NCBI RefSeq assembly: GCF_027789125.1
Contig: NZ_JAQFVF010000026.1
Span: forward strand, 62,001-126,000
Origin: Paenibacillus aestuarii
GTDB lineage: Bacteria; Bacillota; Bacilli; Paenibacillales; NBRC-103111
Direction: 5' to 3'
Length of the DNA: 64,000 bases
In this document: in pieces, positions 53,530 to 62,607 of the stretch
Layout: every line of letters starts with the position of its first letter
Position numbering within the stretch: position 1 is the stretch's first letter
Translations under genes and position numbers: made by a program
Notes under the pieces: model-generated
What the model saw: only the letters and a program-made list of their open reading frames with translations
Databases searched by the model: none
What the model was told of the DNA's origin: nothing

Positions 53530-53612
53530 GATAAAGGCAAATCATAGGAAACTGTGAGACGCAAAGCCAAGGGCCTAACCGCGAAGCAGCGCGAACGGCA
53601 GCCGGTTGCCGC
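53530..53612 (+). ncRNA. Cyclic di-GMP-I riboswitch (GEMM-I)
   Basis: The leader carries the hallmarks of the GEMM-I aptamer in order: AAAGGCAAATCA, a P2 hairpin closed by a GAAA tetraloop (CATAG-GAAA-CTGTG), the invariant core GAGACGCAAAGCCA, GGGCCTAA, and the P3 side ending in GGCAGCCGGTTGCC. This class binds c-di-GMP and commonly controls motility, chemotaxis and surface genes, in keeping with the chemoreceptor downstream. A terminator 25 nt later suggests control at transcription elongation. Whether ligand turns expression on or off cannot be read without folding. Confidence 0.92.
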
Positions 53613-53636
53613 AAGGACATCGTGGAGATCACCTAT

Positions 53637-53662
53637 GAACCTTGTCGGAAGGTTCTTTTTTT
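53637..53662 (+). terminator. Riboswitch-associated intrinsic terminator
   Basis: GAACCTT / AAGGTTC with loop GTCGG is followed by seven T. It lies just after the c-di-GMP aptamer and before the chemoreceptor gene, so it is probably the expression platform. Confidence 0.88.
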
Positions 53663-53834
53663 GCGTTCAATCTTGAGGCGATGATTCGTATGCGCTACAA
53701 AGGAGCTGGTCCAAGCTTAATATATCTTTAACACTAAGCTAATGAATACGAACAACTATGCAAGATGATGTGAAAAAGAATTGCGGAATATGCCGAATAT
53801 TCCCTCCAAAAACCATTAAATAGGGTGTGTGATT

Positions 53835-55580
53835 ATGTTTAAGACGAAAAACTACTTTGGCAAAAACTTAATGTTCTCGATGTTAAATTTGCTGATTATT
53901 GGGGTGTTGCTGATTTCAGTCAGCGCTTATTTTCAGAATGAAATTTTGTCCGATACGCTGAAAAAACAGACGCACAATATGACTTCGGTATGGGCGAAGG
54001 GGATTTCTTACAAAGACGTTCAAGGAGCCCTAAGCGACAAGCGCTGGGATGCCAGTGAGCAGCAAAGATTAACGAAGGAATTTGACAATTTCTCGGCGTA
54101 CAACGCGAACGTGGCGCAGGCGTACATCTTCGGAGCAGAGCTGCAAGATGGCAATAAAACCTCTGTAATTGCGTTCCCTACTCACGTTATTAAAGCATTT
54201 CAAGAAGCTGGCCTGAATATCGGGGATATGTATGAACAGCCTAAAGGGGTCGCCGATGGCGTAAGAGAAATGCTGAAAACCAAGTCCGAGACCTTCACTT
54301 CGTTCTATAACGATGACTATGGCACCTGGCTCAGTGTGCTTTACCCGCTTATTGACGATAACGGGAAGGTAGCCGCCTACTTCGCCGTGGATGTAGACGC
54401 GAAGATGATTCCCGAAGCGCAAAAAACATTTATCCGCAGCTCTGTGATCCTGCTGCTGATTGCCTTGGTCATTTGCGGAGGTGCGCAATATTTAGCAGCG
54501 AGAAGAACCCTGCTTCCAATTAATCAGCTGGTACAAGGCATTGAACTCGCATCACACGGCAAGTTTAATTTTATGCTGAAGGAGAACGGCAGCTTCGGCG
54601 AGTTGAACCGTAAGTTCAATGTCATGCTGGCGAATATTCGCGAAGTATTGACGAGCATCAAACAGACTGCAAACAGTGTATCCGAAGCATCGCAAGAATT
54701 GTTCGGAATTACCGAGGATAATCGCCGCAGCATCGAGTTGATTACGACCGAGGTTAAAGATATGAATACGCACGTCAGCCTCCAGAAAAATTCCACGGAA
54801 GAATGCGGACGTTCGGTCGAGGAAATTTCCAACTCGCTGAATGTGATTGCTCAGAACGCAAGTCAGGTTGCCTCTGCGTCCCAAGAAATGAAGAGCTTGT
54901 CGGAAGTGGGCAACGTCGCTGTTCAAACGATTTCGGATCAGATGGCGCGCATCAATTCCAACTCGATTTCGACCTCCGGCTCGATCAATCTGTTAGAAGC
55001 AAAGTCTGAAGAAATCGGCAATATTCTCAGCCTGATCAAAAACATTTCCTCACAAACCGATCTGCTTGCTCTGAATGCGAGCATTGAGGCCGCACGTGCG
55101 GGTGAGCACGGCAAAGGCTTCGCGGTTGTAGCGAGTGAAGTTCGCAAGTTAGCGGATCAATCGAAGAATTCGACGATGCAGATCGAAGAGCTCATTGCCG
55201 ACATTCGCACGGAAACGAGCACAGCGGTTACCTTCGTGACGCGTGGAACGGTGGAAACCGAGAAGGGGCTCGGTATTGCCAAGGAAACCGGAGAGTCTTT
55301 CAGCAACATTATGGATGCGACACAATTGGTTTCGGATCAGGTGCTCGACATTTCCTCGGCGACGCAGCAGATGTCAGCCAGCACGGAGCAGGTTACGGCC
55401 ATGATGAGCGAATTGGCGAGCATTTCCCGCAAGACATCCGACAGCACAAGTAAAATTATGGAAACCGTGCTTACGCAAGAATCGTCGGTGCAAGACGTCA
55501 GCAACTTTGCCAGCAAGTTGTCCGGCGTTGCGGAAGAACTGAATTTTATGGTTGGCAAATTCGAGACGGAGATGAAATAA
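53835..55580 (+). CDS. Methyl-accepting chemotaxis protein
   Basis: A chemoreceptor of 581 residues. It has a transmembrane segment at about 12-32, an extracellular Cache-type sensor to about 200, a second transmembrane segment ([19 protein letters not shown]), HAMP and the long cytoplasmic coiled coil. The hairpin tip [20 protein letters not shown] binds CheA/CheW. Its ligand is unknown. ATG 53835 is preferred; GTG 53829 is also in frame, and the ribosome site (AGGGTG) is weak. A c-di-GMP-I riboswitch with terminator lies in the leader, so its amount responds to the second messenger. An NRPS-like gene follows after 77 nt with no clear terminator between. Confidence 0.94.
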   Translation: MFKTKNYFGKNLMFSMLNLLIIGVLLISVSAYFQNEILSDTLKKQTHNMTSVWAKGISYKDVQGALSDKRWDASEQQRLTKEFDNFSAYNANVAQAYIFGAELQDGNKTSVIAFPTHVIKAFQEAGLNIGDMYEQPKGVADGVREMLKTKSETFTSFYNDDYGTWLSVLYPLIDDNGKVAAYFAVDVDAKMIPEAQKTFIRSSVILLLIALVICGGAQYLAARRTLLPINQLVQGIELASHGKFNFMLKENGSFGELNRKFNVMLANIREVLTSIKQTANSVSEASQELFGITEDNRRSIELITTEVKDMNTHVSLQKNSTEECGRSVEEISNSLNVIAQNASQVASASQEMKSLSEVGNVAVQTISDQMARINSNSISTSGSINLLEAKSEEIGNILSLIKNISSQTDLLALNASIEAARAGEHGKGFAVVASEVRKLADQSKNSTMQIEELIADIRTETSTAVTFVTRGTVETEKGLGIAKETGESFSNIMDATQLVSDQVLDISSATQQMSASTEQVTAMMSELASISRKTSDSTSKIMETVLTQESSVQDVSNFASKLSGVAEELNFMVGKFETEMK

Positions 55581-55657
55581 CTTCATGATCCAACAGCATT
55601 TCCAGCATTTCATGCCTGGCTTGCTGCATGATATAGAGATATCAAAGGAGAGAAACC

Positions 55658-58600
55658 ATGCTTAACCTCATCGATAGGAGTCCGTCTATTTACAGAGAAT
55701 TGAACAAAACGGATGAACGCTACCCTGAAACGGAAACGATCACCTCTTGCTTTCGACGAGCAGCTACGTTAAACGCCCATAAAGCAGCGATCTCCTTCGG
55801 TGACATTGAACTGAGCTACGCCGAACTGGATCATAAAAGCTCCCAGGTTGCGGATATGCTGGCCAAGGCTGGCTGCCGCAAGGGCGATTTTATCGGCATT
55901 TATATGGAGCGCAGTCCGGAAACCGTCATTTCTATTTTCGGTGTTTTGCGGCTAGGCGGCACTTATGTGCCGATCGACCCGGAGCACCCGATTGAACGCA
56001 ATCGATATATTTTAGACAACGCAAGCTGCAAACAGCTCATTATCAAAGATAAATATGCGGAAACCGCTGGAAATTTATCGCTCAGCTTAGGAGTAGGCAG
56101 ACCGGTTTCGGTTGAGCACTGTTTTGCGGAAGGGGAGGGCGGTTTCGAGGATGCCAGCCTTTCGCCTGACGATTTGGCGTATGTAATTTACACATCCGGC
56201 TCTACCGGCAAGCCGAAGGGGACGCTGATCGCTCATAGAGGTGTAGTTAACCTGTGGAATACGTTCACGCAAAGCCTGGGCCTGACGAATGAGGATGTCA
56301 TCACGCAATTTTCTACGTTCAGCTTCGATGCTTCTATCTTGGATACGTTCAATGGCTTGCTGAGCGGAGCGAAGCTGGTCATTCTGACCAAGGAAGAGCA
56401 GCTGACACCTGAACTGTTCCTGGATCTTCTCGAGCGACAGCAGGTTACGCAAATCGGTTGTATTCCGACATCCGTGTTTAACCGATTGGCAGAAGCGACA
56501 ACGCAGGCCCCTGAGGCCAAGTGGCAGCGAGTCAAAAACATCATTGTCGGCGGAGAAGCGCTGCTCTCCGATCATGTGCGCAAATTCCAGGACAAGTTCG
56601 GGACGAAGACAACCATTATGAACGCGTATGGGCCGACAGAGTGCACCGTCATTACGACTACCTATAAGGTTACTGACTATTGGAAAAGTCAATCCGTGAG
56701 CGTCCCGATCGGATATCCGATTGGCAATTATAAGCTCTATGTCGTTAAGCCCGACGGTACTTTGGCAGATGTAGGCGAAGAAGGCGAGCTGTACATTGAA
56801 ACGTTCGCTCTCGCCAAGGGGTATCTGAATCTCCCTGAAAAAACAAACGAAGTCTTCGTAGCTAATCCGTTCAGTACTGAACCCGGCTCCTTCGTGTACA
56901 AGTCCGGTGATATCGTCAAGATTTTGCCCGAGGGCAGTATCGAGTTCCAGTACCGCAAGGATGGGCAGCTGAAATTACGGGGCTTCCGGATTGAAATCGG
57001 CGAGATCGAGAATGCCTTGTCCAAGCACCCGGCTGTTCTGGATGCAGCCGTTGTGGCCATCAAGGACAATAATGTCGTCAAGCATCTCTCTTGCTTTTAT
57101 ACGGAGAAAAAGGCTGTTTCCAGTGCGGAGCTGCGTGAGCATCTGAAATCTTACGTACCGTACTATATGATTCCAAGCTACTTCTATCATTTGGAGCAAA
57201 TTCCGCTTTCCCCTACAGGCAAAGTGGACCGCAACAAGCTGATTATGATGGATAACGTCGATCTTGCGGAATCCGACATGCCTTACGAAGCGCCGGTCGG
57301 TGACTTGGAACAAGCGATCGCTGCAGTATGGTGCGAAGTGTTGGGTCATACCAAAGTAAGCCGTAATGTGAGCTTCTTCGAAATCGGCGGAGACTCGCTG
57401 GCCGTGATGATGGCGCTGTCGCACCTGAAGTTAGACTATCTCAGCTTGCGGATGAATGATCTTTATGAGCACAAAACCGTTCAAGAGCTGGCTATGCACA
57501 TCTCTACTTTAACGGCCCATTCCGATGAAGAAGATATCGAAATTACCGAGTTCAAAAGCCTTAAGGAGCTGCCGGTTCTTCCGAAGATCGAAGTTCAGGG
57601 CAAGGACGGGCTTGGCACCGACATTTTGGTCACCGGCGGAACAGGGTATTTGGGCTCGCATCTGATCTATGAGTTGCTGACCACGACAGAAGCTACGATC
57701 CATACCCTTGTTCGTTCGAAAGTGGGGGAGAATGGCATTTCCCGGGTGTGGAGCACGCTGGACACTTACTTTGGTCAGGATTTATTTACCAAGTATACGA
57801 ATAGGCTGCGAGTGGTTGAAGGTGATTTGGTCAGCAAAAACTTAGGTTTGTCTGCAGACGATTTTCAACGGTTGGCTTCAACAATCACTTCGATCATTCA
57901 TGCCGGTGCGGATGTTCGCCATTTCGGCAGTGCCGGCGAATTCCAGGCAACGAATGTGATCGGCACGCAAAACCTGCTCCAATTCGTCTACGACAAGCCA
58001 TCGATTGCCTTCCATTTCATCTCGACCATCGGAATTCCTGAGGATATGGCGGCTGCAGGTATTTGGGAGACGGTCTCCGAGCATGCTGTAGATTTCTTCG
58101 ATGTGAAATTGGAGAGTGTGTATACAAACAGCAAGCTCCAGGCGGAGAAAGTCGTCGCCGAAGCGATTCAAGCAGGGTTGCCTTGCTCCATTTATCGCGC
58201 AGGCAACCTTTCGTGCCATAGTGTGACAGGCCATTTCCAGAAAAATATTAACGAAAACTTCTTCTACCGGATGATCAAAGCTTTCCTTCTCCTGGGCAAG
58301 GCCCCATCCGTGAACACACATGTAGATATTACGCCTGTTAACTTTGCTGCCAGCTTCATGGTGGATCTGATGAAACAACGGACGTTAGGTGAAGTCTACC
58401 ATATTTGCAACCCGGTCCAGGAGCGTTATGAGGCGTTAATCGACGCCCTGACGGCTCAAGGGTATGCGATTGATCTTGTTCCGCTGAAGGAATTTGAGAG
58501 ATGGGTTCTGCAAGAAGGGAACAAGGTGAGCCAAGAAGGCGTTCAGTTGGCTATGGCTTTGCTGGACGGTGACGGGGTGCGTACTTCGCCGTACAGTTAT

Positions 58601-58717
58601 TCCAGCGAGGCGTCCTTCCGGAAGATGAGCGCAGCTGTCTCCCTGCCAGGTGTTGAAGAGCTAGCAAGTAAATTAGTGGCACATGCCGTCGATCGGGGCT
58701 ATTTCCCAACGGCTTAA
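55658..58717 (+). CDS. Stand-alone NRPS: adenylation - carrier protein - thioester reductase
   Basis: A 1019-residue single-module enzyme. The adenylation domain (about 30-530) has core motifs YTSGSTGKPKG, NAYGPTECT, YKSGDIV, RGFRIEIGEIE and PLSPTGKVDRNK. The carrier domain has the phosphopantetheine Ser580 in FFEIGGDSLAVM. The C-terminal reductase domain (about 650-1015) has the NADPH motif TGGTGYLGSHL and the Tyr/Lys pair in YTNSKLQAEK. It should activate an amino or carboxylic acid and release it reductively as an aldehyde or alcohol. There is no condensation domain. Hand alignment to the PheA pocket gives about D-A-L-G-I-G-A-V-I, a small hydrophobic pocket of unknown specificity. AAAGGAGAGAAACC precedes the start. 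No phosphopantetheinyl transferase is nearby. Confidence 0.94.
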   Translation: MLNLIDRSPSIYRELNKTDERYPETETITSCFRRAATLNAHKAAISFGDIELSYAELDHKSSQVADMLAKAGCRKGDFIGIYMERSPETVISIFGVLRLGGTYVPIDPEHPIERNRYILDNASCKQLIIKDKYAETAGNLSLSLGVGRPVSVEHCFAEGEGGFEDASLSPDDLAYVIYTSGSTGKPKGTLIAHRGVVNLWNTFTQSLGLTNEDVITQFSTFSFDASILDTFNGLLSGAKLVILTKEEQLTPELFLDLLERQQVTQIGCIPTSVFNRLAEATTQAPEAKWQRVKNIIVGGEALLSDHVRKFQDKFGTKTTIMNAYGPTECTVITTTYKVTDYWKSQSVSVPIGYPIGNYKLYVVKPDGTLADVGEEGELYIETFALAKGYLNLPEKTNEVFVANPFSTEPGSFVYKSGDIVKILPEGSIEFQYRKDGQLKLRGFRIEIGEIENALSKHPAVLDAAVVAIKDNNVVKHLSCFYTEKKAVSSAELREHLKSYVPYYMIPSYFYHLEQIPLSPTGKVDRNKLIMMDNVDLAESDMPYEAPVGDLEQAIAAVWCEVLGHTKVSRNVSFFEIGGDSLAVMMALSHLKLDYLSLRMNDLYEHKTVQELAMHISTLTAHSDEEDIEITEFKSLKELPVLPKIEVQGKDGLGTDILVTGGTGYLGSHLIYELLTTTEATIHTLVRSKVGENGISRVWSTLDTYFGQDLFTKYTNRLRVVEGDLVSKNLGLSADDFQRLASTITSIIHAGADVRHFGSAGEFQATNVIGTQNLLQFVYDKPSIAFHFISTIGIPEDMAAAGIWETVSEHAVDFFDVKLESVYTNSKLQAEKVVAEAIQAGLPCSIYRAGNLSCHSVTGHFQKNINENFFYRMIKAFLLLGKAPSVNTHVDITPVNFAASFMVDLMKQRTLGEVYHICNPVQERYEALIDALTAQGYAIDLVPLKEFERWVLQEGNKVSQEGVQLAMALLDGDGVRTSPYSYSSEASFRKMSAAVSLPGVEELASKLVAHAVDRGYFPTA

Positions 58718-58728
58718 AAGGAATGAAT

Positions 58729-58787
58729 CCCTCTTGTGGGCGCGTAGGATGCAAATTTCTTACGGTCAGGGCAAGAGGGTTTTTTTG
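58729..58787 (+). terminator. Terminator after NRPS gene
   Basis: CCCTCTTG / CAAGAGGG with a 35-nt loop is followed by a run of eight T. Confidence 0.85.
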
Positions 58788-58859
58788 TGTCAAGAGTTCC
58801 CCTTTCCAAATGGTGTGCATATACTTTGGGATAACTTTTTTGGGGAAGGTTGTGTCATC

Positions 58860-58955
58860 GTGTTTTCACGGGAAGATATCATATCGATTCGACTGGCCGT
58901 CATTTTTTTTGTCGTGCCTATTTTAGCTATTGGGTCGCTTTATTTGTTCAGGTAA
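58860..58955 (+). CDS. Possible small membrane peptide (31 aa)
   Basis: GTG 58860 lies 10 nt after GGGGAAGG and opens a 31-codon frame: a short charged start (FSREDIISIR) followed by one hydrophobic segment (LAVIFFVVPILAIGSLYLF) and a terminal Arg. It lies between two intrinsic terminators, which suggests a separate short transcript. It is not recognised and could be chance; confidence is low. Confidence 0.25.
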   Translation: MFSREDIISIRLAVIFFVVPILAIGSLYLFR

Positions 58956-58987
58956 TCCTATGGATGGAGTGACCATACAACACGGAG

Positions 58988-59017
58988 TCTGCCCTTGCAA
59001 GCCTTGGGCAGATTTTT
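58988..59017 (+). terminator. Second intrinsic terminator
   Basis: TCTGCCC / GGGCAGA with an 11-nt loop and TTTTTGATTTT. It stands 200 nt beyond the NRPS terminator, with no recognised gene between apart from the possible small peptide. Confidence 0.8.
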
Positions 59018-59167
59018 GATTTTAAAGATCTTTTACACAATGGCTTAAGTGGGCAGCATGGATATTTTTCTATTGCAGGATAAGCGGATATTCATTATAG
59101 TCCAAGATAAGCAAATTGCAGGGTAATTCATGGAGTCAGATATGTGAGCATCCAGCGGAGGTACGAG

Positions 59168-60982
59168 ATGAAAGCGCCCATAGGATTTAGCAAATTAAGC
59201 TTAAGAGTACGGCTTACCTTATCGTATATTGCATTGATTGCCGTTTCGATGATTGTGCTTGGTGTAGGTTATTATGTGAAGAGCTCGCAAGTTGTTCTGG
59301 AGAATGCAAGCGGTACGTTTCTCAGTTTGGTGAAAAGCAGTGACCAGTCGCTGGAGGCTAAGTTTGCAAGCGTCGAGCAAAGTGCGATCAATATGCATCT
59401 GGACGAGGACTTATATGACTTATTTAACACAACCGACTTGCAGAAGCGCTATTTGGATTATGAAACGGATCGGAAAATCACGAGGATTTTGCAAAAGTAT
59501 TTCCCGACATCGGAAGATGTGTATTCGGTAAATTTGGCAACGAAAGATTATACGTTTGGGGGCAACCCGTTCTTCTGGATCCCTAAGAAAGATTTCTCCG
59601 CTTCGGACATTTACCATATCGGATTACAGGCGAATGAACAGACCTTATGGATTCCAACCTACAATTTGTTGGAGAAGTACTTTGCCTCAACAGCGGTCCC
59701 CAGCAGCAAAGATCAGTTCGTCTTCACGGCGACTCGGCTTATTAATTTCTCCCGTGTCACTAATAATCTATTGAAGCCTATGGACAAGGACGCAGAACGG
59801 CCGATTCTACTAGTTAACTTTAAAGAATCGATGATCAGCAGGGTTTTCAGAGAAAGCCTGGTCGTGAAGGATTCGTATTATTACGTTTTTACGAATGATT
59901 TGAAGGTCATATCGACTTCGAAACATGGAGCGGCACCGCCCTTCGATGAAGCGTGGATTCAGAGCATATTGAAACAGCCAAGCGGAACGCAGGTCATCCG
60001 TGTGCAAGGTAAAAAAATGGTTGTCTGTTATGACCAGATTCCCACAACAGGCTGGATTTCGGCTGTATTCATCCCTTACGACAATTTATTGCAAACCGTC
60101 CCTAACATGGTGAGCTACACGGTATACTCCACAATTCTGATTCTTGTCCTGTCCATTTTATTGGCTTCTTTATTCTCGAGCCGGATAACAATGCCGCTTA
60201 AGAAGTTGATGTGGGGGATTAAACAAATCGGCGAGGGGAATTTTCACACCAGGATTGAGTCGCAGGGCACGAGTGAAGTCAATCTGATTATTCATAAGTT
60301 CAATCAAATGAATGATAAAATTCAGACTTTGATCGAGCAAAATTATGAGACTAGTCTCAAAGAAATGGAAGCGGAGCTTAAGGCATTGAATTTTCAATTC
60401 AATCCGCATTTTCTATATAACACGCTCAACATTATTAATTATCTGGCGATTGAGAACAAACAGAAGGTCATCAGTACAATGCTTGTCGAACTGTCGGAGA
60501 TGCTGGAGTATACGGCGAAGAAGTCGGGCGAAGTCGCCTTTGGCGAAGATGTAAATTACCTTAAAAGCTATGATTATATCATGAAGCAGCGATTTGAAAA
60601 TAAGTTTCATATTGAGTATCAACTGGATCCTGAGTTATATCGATACACGGTCCCTAAATTTTTTCTACAGCCCTTCATTGAAAATGCAATTATTCACGGC
60701 CTGGAAGATAGGGAGGAAGGCGGATGGGTTCGGGTATCGGGGCGGATTGAAGGGGAGTTGAGAATCTTTTTAATTGAAGATAACGGAAAGGGTATGGAAG
60801 CATCCGTCATATCCCGCGTACTGGCAGCTGCGGAAGATCCAGGGACGATGACGAAGTCGATTGGAATTGAGAATGTACATAAACGGGTGAAGCTGATCTA
60901 TGGTCAGCCGTACGGTGTGACGATTGAATCCAAACTGCTTGCAGGTACGAAAATTACGATCACCTTGCCCTTGTCCGCTTAG
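59168..60982 (+). CDS. Sensor histidine kinase, YesM type, without adjacent regulator
   Basis: A 604-residue membrane kinase. It has a transmembrane segment at about 15-37, an extracellular Cache-like sensor to about 310, a second transmembrane segment (YSTILILVLSILLASLF), HAMP and a kinase core with His414 in NPHFLYNTLN, an N-box in QPFIENAIIHG and a G-box in EDNGKGM. ATG 59168 follows CGGAGG; GTG 59144 would place the ribosome site inside the gene. A sugar-binding protein gene follows 183 nt downstream after a terminator-like stem. The usual YesN partner is not adjacent and may lie beyond the right edge. Confidence 0.93.
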   Translation: MKAPIGFSKLSLRVRLTLSYIALIAVSMIVLGVGYYVKSSQVVLENASGTFLSLVKSSDQSLEAKFASVEQSAINMHLDEDLYDLFNTTDLQKRYLDYETDRKITRILQKYFPTSEDVYSVNLATKDYTFGGNPFFWIPKKDFSASDIYHIGLQANEQTLWIPTYNLLEKYFASTAVPSSKDQFVFTATRLINFSRVTNNLLKPMDKDAERPILLVNFKESMISRVFRESLVVKDSYYYVFTNDLKVISTSKHGAAPPFDEAWIQSILKQPSGTQVIRVQGKKMVVCYDQIPTTGWISAVFIPYDNLLQTVPNMVSYTVYSTILILVLSILLASLFSSRITMPLKKLMWGIKQIGEGNFHTRIESQGTSEVNLIIHKFNQMNDKIQTLIEQNYETSLKEMEAELKALNFQFNPHFLYNTLNIINYLAIENKQKVISTMLVELSEMLEYTAKKSGEVAFGEDVNYLKSYDYIMKQRFENKFHIEYQLDPELYRYTVPKFFLQPFIENAIIHGLEDREEGGWVRVSGRIEGELRIFLIEDNGKGMEASVISRVLAAAEDPGTMTKSIGIENVHKRVKLIYGQPYGVTIESKLLAGTKITITLPLSA

Positions 60983-60986
60983 TATT

Positions 60987-61035
60987 TGCCTCTAGCGGAG
61001 GCACTCATCATCGAGCGCTCTCCATAGAGGCATTT
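60987..61035 (+). terminator. Terminator after kinase gene
   Basis: TGCCTCTA...GGAG pairs with CTCC...TAGAGGCA across a loop of about 17 nt, followed by TTTCTCATTTTC. A smaller alternative hairpin, GCCTC/GAGGC, lies inside the left arm. Confidence 0.65.
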
Positions 61036-61165
61036 CTCATTTTCATTGGAATGAAAGGGTTTTCGAAGCAAATGTCCACTATTTCACGTTTTTTAGAGTA
61101 GGATCAGCTTGCTCGTCACGCTATGATGAAAGCGTAAACAAGAAATCGTTTCTGGAGGGGTATAG

Positions 61166-62482
61166 ATGAACAAGAAAATGACAATGACAGTGACGGGATT
61201 GGTAGCTATCTCTATGCTGTGTGGTTGCTCGACCGGCGGGTCCAACGTTTCAAGTGCAGGGGCTGCCGGTGACAATAGCCAGTCCGCTCAGAAAGAAGTG
61301 GAGATTTCTTACTGGAGACCGCAAGCCAGCGGGCCGGAAGATGATTTCTACGTAAGACGAGTGGAGGAGTTTAATAAGGCTTACCAAGGAAAAATCAAGC
61401 TGAAGATGGAGACGATTACCCGTGGGAACTCTTTTGCTTATGAAGATAAGATCAATGCAGCTGTAGCTTCTCATACACTGCCGGATGTAGTATCTATGGA
61501 CGGACCGAATGTCGCCAACTACGCAGCATCCGATATTATTATCCCGTTGGATCCGTATTATACAAAAGATGACTTGAACGACTTCGTGCCTTCGATTATT
61601 CAGCAGGGTACTTTTAAAGGAAAGTTTTACGCAGCGGGGCTGTCCGAATCCTCCGTAGTCTTGTTCTACAACAAGAAGATTATGAAGCAGTACGGCATTG
61701 AGCCTCCAACGAAAATGGAAAACGCATGGACATGGGATCAGTGGTATGACGTGATGAAAAAGACAGCACAGAACGATGTCTTCGGCACGAACATGATCAA
61801 TGACAAAGGCGAATGGATGACTTATGCGTTCGAGCAGCTGTGGATCTCCGGCGGAAGCGATATCGTTAATAAAGAAGGGACAACAGCCCAAGGATGGGTG
61901 AACAGCGATAAAGGCATGGAAGCAGCCAAATTCCTGCAAAAGCTGGCTAACGAGAAGCTGTTCAACATCGATCCGAAGCCAACCGAGTTCGAAGAGGGCA
62001 AGGCGGCGACGAAACTGGGCGGACCGTGGAACATCCCCGGCTTTAAGAACTATCCGGATTTGGAATGGGGTATCACGTATTTTCCAAGAAGTGCAAGCGG
62101 CAGCTTAAGCTCGCCATCGGGCAGTTGGGCCATCGGCGTATCGACGGATAGCAAGCATCCGATGGAAGCAGCCGAGGTTGTCAAGTGGATGACGAATAAG
62201 GATAGCTCTGCGCAGCTTGCGAAAGCGAACAGCATGCCTGCCAGCCGAAAATCGGCATATGACAGCTTGCCAGAGTATAATGATCTGCCGATGAGAGTTA
62301 TCAAAGAGCAGGTGACCACGGTATCTCATGCTAGACCGGTGACGCCTGCCTATCCGGTGCTAACGCAAAAATTTGCCGAGGCGCTGACTGACATTATGAT
62401 GGGGGCCGATGTGAAGAAGTCGCTGGATGGCGTTGCGTCGTCTTACGATGATGAATTTAAGCGTAATTTTAAAAATGAATAG
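61166..62482 (+). CDS. CUT1 ABC transporter sugar-binding lipoprotein
   Basis: A family-1 solute-binding protein of 438 residues with lipoprotein signal, lipobox LCGC and Cys21, then a Gly/Ser linker. Trp- and Pro-rich stretches such as NAWTWDQWYD and GGPWNIPGF are typical of sugar-binding members. CTGGAGGGG precedes ATG 61166. It is first in a binding protein-permease-permease set that continues past the window. Its ligand is unknown. The kinase upstream may sense the same sugar. Confidence 0.93.
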   Translation: MNKKMTMTVTGLVAISMLCGCSTGGSNVSSAGAAGDNSQSAQKEVEISYWRPQASGPEDDFYVRRVEEFNKAYQGKIKLKMETITRGNSFAYEDKINAAVASHTLPDVVSMDGPNVANYAASDIIIPLDPYYTKDDLNDFVPSIIQQGTFKGKFYAAGLSESSVVLFYNKKIMKQYGIEPPTKMENAWTWDQWYDVMKKTAQNDVFGTNMINDKGEWMTYAFEQLWISGGSDIVNKEGTTAQGWVNSDKGMEAAKFLQKLANEKLFNIDPKPTEFEEGKAATKLGGPWNIPGFKNYPDLEWGITYFPRSASGSLSSPSGSWAIGVSTDSKHPMEAAEVVKWMTNKDSSAQLAKANSMPASRKSAYDSLPEYNDLPMRVIKEQVTTVSHARPVTPAYPVLTQKFAEALTDIMMGADVKKSLDGVASSYDDEFKRNFKNE

Positions 62483-62503
62483 ATAGCGAACAGGAAGGAA
62501 ACG

Positions 62504-62545
62504 GCGGCATGGGGGACTTCGGAAAAAGCCGGGACTCCGTGCCGC
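62504..62545 (+). terminator. Intercistronic hairpin
   Basis: GCGGCA / TGCCGC outer arms with an inner CGG/CCG pairing around AAAAAG lie between binding-protein and permease genes. No T-tract follows, so it is more likely a processing or stability element than a full terminator. Confidence 0.55.
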
Positions 62546-62607
62546 TTGCCCGCATGCAGGTTCATGAACGTTAAGGTTGGATATATAGAAAGGAGGGGTG
62601 ATGAAGC

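Larger units (their letters stand above)
53276..53834. other. Long intergenic region with riboswitch leader
   Basis: About 560 bp without a gene. The left part (53276-53500) is AT-rich, with a possible -10 TATAAA at 53500-53505 and a perfect palindrome ATTTCATGAAAT (53512-53523) at the expected transcription start. The right part holds the c-di-GMP riboswitch and its terminator, then about 170 nt of leader without an obvious structure before the chemoreceptor start. Confidence 0.6.
58788..59167. other. Intergenic region between NRPS and kinase
   Basis: About 380 bp. It contains a possible 31-codon membrane peptide gene (58860-58955), a second intrinsic terminator (58988-59017) and then the kinase promoter region. 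Near 59070-59130 two similar stretches, ATTGCAGGATAA and ATTGCAGGGTAA, form an imperfect direct repeat of unknown meaning. Confidence 0.5.

Noticed and set aside
56087..56692. 201-codon minus-strand frame inside the NRPS gene
   Set aside because: It overlaps the core adenylation motifs on the other strand and has no supporting features.
58723..58926. 67-codon frame after the NRPS gene
   Set aside because: Its 5' part lies within the NRPS terminator and its ATG at 58810 has no ribosome site.
61052..61065. cre-like TGAAAGGGTTTTCG upstream of the fourth importer
   Set aside because: It lacks the central CG that CcpA sites require, so it is not called.
61250..61939. 229-codon minus-strand frame opposite the binding-protein gene
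   Set aside because: Antisense shadow; the plus-strand lipoprotein with lipobox is unambiguous.
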